A stretch of 64,000 nucleotides of DNA from an uncultured Acidobacteriota bacterium (GTDB lineage: Bacteria > Acidobacteriota > Blastocatellia > Pyrinomonadales > Pyrinomonadaceae), in contig CALMPJ010000038.1 in NCBI GenBank assembly GCA_937871585.1, positions 43,145 to 107,144 of the forward strand, given 5' to 3'. This document shows, one piece after another, positions 57,937 to 64,000 of the stretch; position 1 is the stretch's first letter, and each line of letters begins with the position of its first letter. Below the pieces are notes generated by a model, which was not told the DNA's origin, made no database searches, and saw only the letters and a program-made list of their open reading frames with translations. The position numbers and the translations under genes were made by a program.

Positions 57937-58200
57937 ATGAACCGTAAACATCGAAAGATCGTCGATGCTGTTTTTACGGTTCCGACATTGGCCTCGATCA
58001 AGTTCGCGGATTTAGAGAAACTATTAACATCACTTGGGGCAGAGAAAATGGAAGGTCGAGGATCGCGAGTTGCATTTGTCACAGCGTCGGGAAACAAATG
58101 GGAAGCTCATCGGCCGCATCCGGGAGAGGAGGCCAAGAAATATCAAATTGAAAGCGTCCGGGATTTCGTTGCGACGCTATTGGAGTCGAAAAATGAATGA
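57937..58200 (+). CDS. hicA: HicA family toxin (mRNA interferase)
   Basis: The 87-residue protein has the double-stranded RNA-binding-like HicA fold: FADLEKLLTSLGAEKMEGRG, then SRVAFVTASGNKWEAHRPHP with the catalytic histidine region, and KKYQIESVRDFVATL. HicA cleaves mRNA in the absence of HicB. hicB overlaps it by eight bases. The module sits between the polyamine cluster and the frameshifted membrane gene. Confidence 0.92.
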   Translation: MNRKHRKIVDAVFTVPTLASIKFADLEKLLTSLGAEKMEGRGSRVAFVTASGNKWEAHRPHPGEEAKKYQIESVRDFVATLLESKNE

Positions 58201-58528
58201 GTTAATGGAATACAAGGGATTTAAGGCAAAGGTTGAGTTTTCTGCCGACGACGAGGTCTTCTTTGGTCGTCTCATCGGAATTGACGACATCGTAACATTC
58301 GAAGGCACTACTGTCCGCGAACTCAAGAAAGCTATGAAAGACGCCGTTGAGTTTCACATCGAGATCTGCGAGCGAATCGGTCAAAAGGTTAAGAAACCCT
58401 ATTCTGGCAAATTGCTTTTTAGATTGCCGTCAGAACTACACGCGAAGATCGCAGAAGTCGCGGTCAAAAATGGCAAGAGCATAAATGAATGGGGTCGAGA
58501 GGTTTTAGAAACCGCCGTGCAGACCTAG
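58193..58528 (+). CDS. hicB: HicB family antitoxin
   Basis: The 111-residue protein has the partially degraded RNase H fold of HicB (EYKGFKAKVEFSADDEVFFG, then RLIGIDDIVTFEGTTVRELK and AMKDAVEFHIEICERIGQKV) and a C-terminal ribbon-helix-helix region (GKLLFRLPSELHAKIAEVAV, then KNGKSINEWGREVLETAV) for promoter binding. I chose the ATG at 58193, which overlaps the end of hicA, because the frame upstream is only a shadow of hicA. Confidence 0.92.
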   Translation: MNELMEYKGFKAKVEFSADDEVFFGRLIGIDDIVTFEGTTVRELKKAMKDAVEFHIEICERIGQKVKKPYSGKLLFRLPSELHAKIAEVAVKNGKSINEWGREVLETAVQT

Positions 58529-58565
58529 CGATCGCACTTCACCATTTGAGCCAACTTTCATAAAC

Positions 58566-59697
58566 TTGGAAACGACGTTAGTAAAACCGAACTACTGGCT
58601 ATTCTCAAAAAACATTGACCTAACGATGTTTTTGGGAAGTGCTATGGTGTCGGTCGCTTTACTGTTCCTGGGTTGGCAACTTGGTTTTTTGAATGGAGAC
58701 TCGCCGGAATGGACTTGGGTTTCGGCGGTGTTGTTGATCGATATCGCGCATGTTTGGTCGACGAGTTTTCGGGTTTATTTTGACATTGATGAGCTAAAGC
58801 GGCGGTTTTTGTGTCTTTTGTCGGTTCGGGTGGCGCGCTATTGCCTGCGGGGTGGGTTATAAGATGGAAGGCAGCTGGCATTATTGAGATAGCGGACGGC
58901 TGGTTCCGGTCGCGGGCTATGCGCTTGGGGTTGCTTTATATAGCGAAGGTGAGCTGGTATTTTGGAAAACGCTGGCAGCGATCGCCGTTTTTCATTTTGT
59001 CAGGCAGCAGTACGGTTGGGTCAATCTGTACCGGCGAAGACTTGGCGAGACCTCGCGAGTGACTTGGTGGATCGATGCCGTGGCGGTTTACCTTGCGACC
59101 GTTTATCCGCTGGCATTTTGGATGACGAGCTTGCCGCGAAATTTCGAATGGTTCGTGCCAAATGATTTTGTTCTGTTGCCGGCGATCGTCGAAACAGTAA
59201 TCTTCCCGATCTACGTCATTGCGCTTTCTGCTTACTTCATGAAGTCGATCTATCAATACTTTACAGATGGTTTCGTCAACATCGGTAAGGACATCGTTGT
59301 TGCGACCACAGCCATTTGTTGGTACCTCGGCATCGTGTTTTTCAACTCGGATTACGCGTTCACCGTTACCAATGTGATCATTCACGGCGTGCCTTATTTT
59401 GCATTGATCTATGTTTACGCTCGGATGCGACGAGAAACGAAAGGGCCTGTTTATCGGGCTTTGTCGTCGAATTGGATCGTGTTTCTGGCAACGCTTTGGG
59501 CATTGGCGTATATCGAAGAGTTGTTCTGGCATCGCGGCGTCTGGCACGAGAAACAATGGCTGTTTGGCAGCGATTGGGATTGGACAGGGCTGAAAACGTA
59601 TCTTGTTCCGCTGCTTGCGGTGCCGCAGTTGACGCATTATGTGCTTGACGGTTTTATCTGGCGGCGTAATAGTAATCCCGACCTGAAGTTTATCTGA
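58566..59697 (+). pseudogene. Frameshifted multi-pass membrane protein gene
   Basis: The N-terminal part (58566 to about 58800) reads NYWLFSKNIDLTMFLGSAMV and VLLIDIAHVWSTSFRVYFDI, with two membrane helices. The C-terminal part (from about 58895 in another frame to 59697) reads WLVPVAGYALGVAL, TLAAIAVFHFVRQQYGWVNL, YRRRLGETSRVTWWIDA and on to HYVLDGFIWRRNSNPDLKF. Between 58800 and 58895 at least two frame changes and a stop (TGA near 58886) break the frame; a fragment GALLPAGWVI is in a third frame. The parts clearly belong to one protein of about 370 residues. Either it is a young pseudogene or the assembly has errors there. Confidence 0.75.
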
Positions 59698-60290
59698 TGA
59701 GTAGACTAGCCATATTTACGATCCTCGTCGTAACGCTATTCGCATCGTGCAAGAGCGGCGGAGTATCACTCGTACCTCAGATCACATCGAGCGACGAGAC
59801 TGCCGAAGCAGGAAAGATCGTTGCGGAAGCGAATCAGGAACTCACCGAGATCAAGGTTCTATATCAACAAAACGAAAGCAAACGCGAAGAGCTTCGAAAT
59901 GCGATGGAAAAGGATGACGCGGCCGCCGTCAAACGCATCGCAAACGAGGTCGTCGATCTCATCAATTCCGGCACAGCACATGGCCAAACCGCGATCGACA
60001 AGATACAAACCGCCCGCGAGATGCAGATCAATGACGATTACGCCGAGTATTTAAGGCTAAAACAAGAATCGCTGCGGCTGGAGCTTGAGGCGTTTGAGAA
60101 TTATCGTCAGGCGGCACGAACTCTTCGTGATAACTACGATCCCAAAAACACCGCCCAAAGAAACAAGGTGAAGCAGGAATTTACCAAGTTAACCGACAAT
60201 TACCGCATGACAATGGAAAAAGCTCGTTCGCGCAGCCGCGAGGCAAACGAGGTCGCAAAGGCGGCATTGAACAAGCAAAACCAGCAATAA
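59697..60290 (+). CDS. Putative coiled-coil lipoprotein
   Basis: The 197-residue protein has a lipoprotein signal (LAIFTILVVTLFASC, with the cysteine at residue 18) and a mostly helical, charged body with coiled-coil character (AEAGKIVAEANQELTEIKVL, RLKQESLRLELEAFENYRQA, RNKVKQEFTKLTDNYRMTME). Its start overlaps the stop of the membrane gene (TGATG), so the two were meant to be translated together. The function is unknown. Confidence 0.75.
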   Translation: MSRLAIFTILVVTLFASCKSGGVSLVPQITSSDETAEAGKIVAEANQELTEIKVLYQQNESKREELRNAMEKDDAAAVKRIANEVVDLINSGTAHGQTAIDKIQTAREMQINDDYAEYLRLKQESLRLELEAFENYRQAARTLRDNYDPKNTAQRNKVKQEFTKLTDNYRMTMEKARSRSREANEVAKAALNKQNQQ

Positions 60291-60294
60291 AAAA

Positions 60295-60317
60295 GGCTCG
60301 CGAAGATCTCACGAGCC
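60295..60317. terminator. Terminator after the lipoprotein gene
   Basis: The stem GGCTCG/CGAGCC with an 11-base loop follows an AAAAA run five bases after the stop. It separates the convergent lipoprotein and PDZ-protein genes. The T run is weak on the plus strand but good on the minus strand. Confidence 0.65.
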
Positions 60318-60340
60318 CATAGATCAGACTAACAAACTAA

Positions 60341-61348
60341 CTACAAGATCCGTCCCGGAAACGCCGGCATTACAGCAGGTGACGGCATCGGCGTTCGCGG
60401 AGTCATCGGAACAGCGGGTCTTACTAATGTTGCGGCACCGGGTTTCGGTGCGGGAAACACACCGTCGCCGTCCGTCGAGAAAACAAAGCCGCCGTCTTTC
60501 GATATTTCCGGCGTGATCGTTACGGTCTTGCGGTCGCGGTCGCGAATGTAAGTGATCTGCACGTCACCTTCCTTCTTGGCATTGATCGCACGGATCAGGT
60601 CGAGGTTGTTTTTGACAGCCTTTCCGTCAGTTTCAAAGATGATGTCACCGGCTCGAAGTCCCGCCTTGGCGGCAGGCGAATTGTCGCGAACGTTGTTGAT
60701 CATCAAACCGCTTTCCACGCCGAATCGCTCACCGAGCTGTTTTGTTATCGGATAAACAGCGATGCCGATACTGCGGCCCTGGCCGACATTCCAAGCGAAT
60801 GACTTGCCTTCCATTCCTGGTGCAACAGCGATGCCCGGAGCCTCGATACGCGGAAACTCTTTGAACTGCGGCATCGAAGGCATCGCCGGTATGGTCCCGC
60901 TGAACGAACCGTTCTCGAATTTTGGTGTCGGACGACGGCCCAGAGTCGCCGTTACGTCCTGTTGCGAACCGTTTCGTAGTACGGTGATCTTGGCCGTGTG
61001 ATCGGGATCGATCTCGGTGATCAGACGCGTCAGCTTACGCGAACTCGCAACTTCGTCGCCGTTCACTGCGATGATCACATCGTTGTCTTGCAAACCGGCA
61101 TTGGCAGCCGGCGAACCTTCGACAACCTTTTCGATCGCGACGCCACGAACCGATGTAAGACCAAATTTAGTGTAATTTTCTTTGTTTACCTCGACAGTTT
61201 GAACGCCGAGATAGCCGCCGTCACCGCCGCCAAACGCAAAAGTAAACGCTCGCGGAGCCTTTTCAGCAGGTTTGGCCGCTTCCTGAGCGACGACAACAAG
61301 ACCTAAACTCATCATTGCTACAAACGCAAAAATAGATCGTTGGAACAT
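60341..61348 (-). CDS. Secreted protein with two PDZ domains
   Basis: The 335-residue protein has a signal peptide (SIFAFVAMMSLGLVVVAQ) and two PDZ domains: the first with GYLGVQTVEV, GVAIEKVVEGSPAANAGLQD and DVIIAVNGDEV, the second with GLMINNVRDNSPAAKAGLRA and DIIFETDGKAVKNNLDLIRA. No protease domain is present, so it is not a DegP-type protease; it may be a periplasmic peptide-binding or scaffold protein. The C-terminus is rich in proline (PMTPRTPMPSPAVMPAFPG). Confidence 0.85.
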   Translation of the reverse strand: MFQRSIFAFVAMMSLGLVVVAQEAAKPAEKAPRAFTFAFGGGDGGYLGVQTVEVNKENYTKFGLTSVRGVAIEKVVEGSPAANAGLQDNDVIIAVNGDEVASSRKLTRLITEIDPDHTAKITVLRNGSQQDVTATLGRRPTPKFENGSFSGTIPAMPSMPQFKEFPRIEAPGIAVAPGMEGKSFAWNVGQGRSIGIAVYPITKQLGERFGVESGLMINNVRDNSPAAKAGLRAGDIIFETDGKAVKNNLDLIRAINAKKEGDVQITYIRDRDRKTVTITPEISKDGGFVFSTDGDGVFPAPKPGAATLVRPAVPMTPRTPMPSPAVMPAFPGRIL

Positions 61349-61465
61349 AAAGAACCTCCAAAAAAACTAATATTCTGTTTGGGAGTAATGACAAGGTACA
61401 AGGCATTTTACGCCATGTTGTGCTTATTTGTTGCGTGCAAAATGCGAAAAGGTTGCTTCGGCGGC

Positions 61466-61963
61466 CTAGCAAAGCGATTCGGCGAGGAATATCCCAACTA
61501 CTTTGCCGTTTCGAAACTCTACCCACACCTCTGTTGTGTCTTCGGTTGCATTGTATAGAAACTTGGTCGTTCCGTCGTCGATAGATTCGTAGTCAGGTTT
61601 GCCAAACTCGCCCTTGACGCCGTCAACATCAGTGCCGATTCGTATGCCGCTCGCCAGCCAACGAGCGTCTTTTACGGCCATACCGTAAACTCGCATTCCA
61701 CGGCCGCGACCGTCACCGATCAGGCTTATCTCGAGACCCTTATAGGTCAGTTCGAGCATCGTTTGAGCGTCGCCAGTGCAGTTGTTTCCGGCCTTCATCG
61801 TGCTTTTCTTGGTCTTGAGCGGCTTGCCGAGCTGCTTAAGAACGGTCGCGTACGACGAATTCCAAACGACATTGTTCACTTTTAGGTCCACGCCTTGACT
61901 CGTTTGGCCAAACGATATGCATGATGCGATCAAAAGAAATACGATCAAAGATACAACTTTCAC
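61466..61963 (-). CDS. Secreted protein of unknown function, 165 aa
   Basis: A signal peptide (VVSLIVFLLIASCISFGQ) precedes a domain with VNNVVWNSSYATVLKQLGKP, two cysteines (NNCTGDAQTM and ESLC at the end) and TKFLYNATEDTTEVWVEFRN. The pattern of a short secreted domain with Y-x-x-V-x-x-x-L-G-x-P resembles SmpA/BamE-like folds, but this is weak. It starts three bases after the aminotransferase stop and is probably in the same transcript. Confidence 0.65.
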   Translation of the reverse strand: MKVVSLIVFLLIASCISFGQTSQGVDLKVNNVVWNSSYATVLKQLGKPLKTKKSTMKAGNNCTGDAQTMLELTYKGLEISLIGDGRGRGMRVYGMAVKDARWLASGIRIGTDVDGVKGEFGKPDYESIDDGTTKFLYNATEDTTEVWVEFRNGKVVGIFLAESLC

Positions 61964-61966
61964 AAT

Positions 61967-63160
61967 TTAACCTCGCTTTAGTTTTTGCAATCGTTCGGCC
62001 GCTGCTTCGAGCGTCTCATCTTTCTTGCAAAAGCAAAATCGGACCATTTGCGAGCCCATCGACGGTTCGTGATAGAACGACGAACCGGGAACCACGGCGA
62101 CACCGATCTCTTGTATCAGATGACGTGTGAACTCGACGTCATTTGCGAAACCAAAGTTCGAAATGTCGGTCATCACATAATATGCACCTTCGGGAAGGTC
62201 ACAGTGAAAACCTGCTTCACGCAAAACCGGCACGATGAAATCACGTTTACGGCGATACTCGGCTTGAACTTCGTCGTAATAACTAGGCGGCAAGCTCATC
62301 GCATAGGCACCGGCGTGCTGCAGCGGATTTGCGGCACCGACGGTTAGAAAATCGTGTACTTTGCGGATCGCCGACGTAATGTCAGGCGGAGAAATGCAAT
62401 ATCCAACTCGCCATCCAGTGACGGAATAGGTTTTAGACAGCGAGTTCACGACAACCGTTCGTTCACGCATACCTTCGATATTTGCCATGCAAATATGCTC
62501 GAACGGATCGTCGTCCGCGTGCCCGCTGTAGATGATGTGCTCGTAGATCTCGTCGGTAAAACAAAGCACGTCGAACTCTTTACACAGTTCGGCGATGAAC
62601 TCGAGTTCGTCACGAGTATAGACCTTGCCCGTCGGATTGTTCGGATTGCAGATGATGATCGCTCTCGTGCGCTCGTTGAACGCGGCTCTTAGTTCCTCGC
62701 GATCAAAGACAAAGCCATCGTCGGTTCGATACAACGGCACATGCCTCGGCGTCGCGTCAGAAAGTATCGCGTCAGGAGCGTAATTCTCGTAAAATGGTTC
62801 GAATACGATAACCTCATCGAGCGGATCGACGGTCGCCATCATCGCGGCGATCATTCCCTCGGTCGAACCGCAGGTGACGGTTATCTCGGTTTCGGGGTCG
62901 ATATCGAGCCCGAGATACCACAGCGTCTTCTTCGCAATAGCGTCACGAAACTCCTTGACGCCCCAAGTAACAGCGTACTGATTATGATCAGCCGCGATCG
63001 CCTCCATCGCCTTTTGCTTGATGTCTTCAGGCGCGGCCCAATCGGGAAAACCTTGGCCAAGATTCACGGCACCATATTTCACGGCGTCACGCGACATTTC
63101 GCGGATCACGGATTCGGTGAAGGAACCGGCTTTTCTTGAAATTCTCGCTCTCGTATTCAT
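61967..63160 (-). CDS. Class I/II pyridoxal-phosphate aminotransferase
   Basis: The 397-residue enzyme belongs to the fold type I class I aminotransferases (aspartate/methionine-type, YbdL/KAT-like). The PLP-lysine lies in VVNSLSKTYSVTGWRVGYCI, the substrate-binding NPTG in AIIICNPNNPTGKVYTRDEL, and the N-terminal pattern VNLGQGFPDWAAPEDIK is typical of kynurenine/methionine aminotransferases. A final MVRFCFCKKDETLEAAAERL contains the conserved arginine. The exact amino acid substrate is uncertain. Confidence 0.92.
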   Translation of the reverse strand: MNTRARISRKAGSFTESVIREMSRDAVKYGAVNLGQGFPDWAAPEDIKQKAMEAIAADHNQYAVTWGVKEFRDAIAKKTLWYLGLDIDPETEITVTCGSTEGMIAAMMATVDPLDEVIVFEPFYENYAPDAILSDATPRHVPLYRTDDGFVFDREELRAAFNERTRAIIICNPNNPTGKVYTRDELEFIAELCKEFDVLCFTDEIYEHIIYSGHADDDPFEHICMANIEGMRERTVVVNSLSKTYSVTGWRVGYCISPPDITSAIRKVHDFLTVGAANPLQHAGAYAMSLPPSYYDEVQAEYRRKRDFIVPVLREAGFHCDLPEGAYYVMTDISNFGFANDVEFTRHLIQEIGVAVVPGSSFYHEPSMGSQMVRFCFCKKDETLEAAAERLQKLKRG

Positions 63161-63172
63161 ACACTTTGTTGA

Positions 63173-64000
63173 CTAGTCATCATATCCGCTTGGATGCTGC
63201 TGATGCCAGTTCCATGCAGATTCGATAATACGTTCGAGTTCGGGAATTTGAGGCAGCCAACCAAGAACGCGTCTTGCTTTAGTAGAATCACCGATCAGCT
63301 TTGACGGATCGCCGGCTCGACGCGGGGCCATTTTGGCTTCGATCGGAAGGCCTGTTACCTTGCGGGCGGCTTCGATAACCTCCATAACGGAATAGCCGTT
63401 GCCGTTGCCGAGATTGATGAATTCAGACGAGCCGCTGTTTGCAAGATGATCGAGAGCTAGGAGATGAGCCTGGCTCAAGTCTGAGACGTGGATGTAATCG
63501 CGGATCGCGGTGCCGTCGGGCGTTGGGTAATCGTCGCCAAATACTGAAATATGCGGAATTTTGCCTTGAGCCGCGAAAAGGACAAGCGGAATAAGATGCG
63601 TCTCCGGATCGTGGTCTTCGCCGCAATGTTCCGTTCCGCCACAAGCGTTGAAGTATCGGAGCGCAACAAACTTCAGGCCGTATGCATGATCATACGCCTC
63701 TAAAGCACGTTCGATCATAAATTTCGTCCAGCCGTACGGATTCGTGGGATTCTGCGGATGTTTCTCGTCGATCGGCGTGTATTGCGGCTCGCCAAATGTG
63801 GCACAAGTTGATGAAAATACGAATTGTTTCACATCACAGGCGACCAATTCATCGAGCAAATGTAGAGTTTCGACGACGTTATTCTGCAAATACTTCTGCG
63901 GCTGCTCGACCGATTCGCCAACGTATGCGTATGCGGAAAAATGCATACACGAATCGATGTTGTGTTTGGCTATGATCGAACGAACCAGGTCGCGGTCGCC
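63173..64000 (-). CDS. galE: UDP-glucose 4-epimerase (partial, 5' end outside window)
   Basis: The visible 275 or so residues are the C-terminal part of a GalE-type short-chain dehydrogenase: [20 protein letters not shown], the catalytic serine in [13 protein letters not shown], the YxxxK pair in [27 protein letters not shown] and [20 protein letters not shown]. It interconverts UDP-glucose and UDP-galactose. The GxxGxxG NAD motif at the N-terminus lies beyond 64000. It ends 12 bases before the aminotransferase start. Confidence 0.95.
   Translation of the reverse strand, partial: GDRDLVRSIIAKHNIDSCMHFSAYAYVGESVEQPQKYLQNNVVETLHLLDELVACDVKQFVFSSTCATFGEPQYTPIDEKHPQNPTNPYGWTKFMIERALEAYDHAYGLKFVALRYFNACGGTEHCGEDHDPETHLIPLVLFAAQGKIPHISVFGDDYPTPDGTAIRDYIHVSDLSQAHLLALDHLANSGSSEFINLGNGNGYSVMEVIEAARKVTGLPIEAKMAPRRAGDPSKLIGDSTKARRVLGWLPQIPELERIIESAWNWHQQHPSGYDD

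Noticed and set aside
61340..61558. Plus-strand open frame of 72 codons between the PDZ gene and the secreted unknown gene
   Set aside because: It mostly lies opposite the 3' end of the gene at 61466-61963 and has no recognisable feature of a protein family.

Overview
The window reads as the origin-proximal part of a chromosome from an Acidobacteriota bacterium, most likely of the Blastocatellia/Pyrinomonadaceae type. This is inferred from the mix of genes: a GWxTD-domain secreted protein, a TonB-type receptor with an N-terminal carboxypeptidase-regulatory domain, several zinc-ribbon plus membrane-anchor proteins, a Gram-negative style YidC with a periplasmic domain, many secreted peptidases and many REP-like palindromes. 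G+C content is moderate by eye. No phage or large integrative element is visible.

Layout. 1-4.4 kb: start of an outer-membrane receptor, small unknown genes, a REP-associated transposase with flanking REPs, a CbbQ/NorQ-type AAA ATPase and a Tat-exported PhoX-like protein. 4.4-19 kb: GNAT, membrane protein, M28 and M20 peptidases, phospholipid methyltransferase-like gene, topA, dprA, the selenocysteine tRNA, S1/P1 nuclease, a SRPBCC-DoxX-DUF1428 operon and a MATE pump. 19-22.5 kb: dnaN and dnaA with two clusters of DnaA boxes (candidate oriC). 22.5-37 kb: a mosaic with a NuiA-like nuclease inhibitor, GIN-domain protein, a decayed sensor-like gene, an ABC exporter, purM and purN pushed apart by AT-rich accessory genes (HigBA, a nucleotidyltransferase pair, an AAA/DUF4143 ATPase), and a second HUH transposase framed by triple hairpins. 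37.5-49 kb: the classic origin block rpmH/rnpA-yidD-yidC-jag, then mnmE-mnmG-parA-parB, selD and tatA-tatC. 49-51.9 kb: GWxTD protein and a lipoprotein. 52-60.3 kb: a tightly coupled polyamine-related membrane cluster (speH, DUF4178, a 49-residue membrane peptide, DUF350, membrane-fused aminopropyltransferase, Tat lipoprotein flavin oxidase), then hicAB, a frameshifted membrane gene and a lipoprotein. 60.3-64 kb: PDZ protein, secreted unknown, aminotransferase and the 3' part of galE.

How genes work together. dnaA/dnaN point left and rpmH-mnmG-parAB point right, consistent with bidirectional replication starting between about 20 and 37 kb. Two identical 22-bp palindromes sit directly before parA and may be parS-like sites. 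selC (tRNA-Sec) and a selD that itself carries an in-frame UGA show that the organism makes selenoproteins. rpmH lies wholly inside an N-terminally extended rnpA frame. The 52-57.9 kb cluster is the best candidate for a poorly described system: it makes decarboxylated S-adenosylmethionine, has an aminopropyl transferase with its own membrane domain, an exported flavin oxidase, and two conserved proteins of unknown function (DUF4178, DUF350) in one translationally coupled operon.
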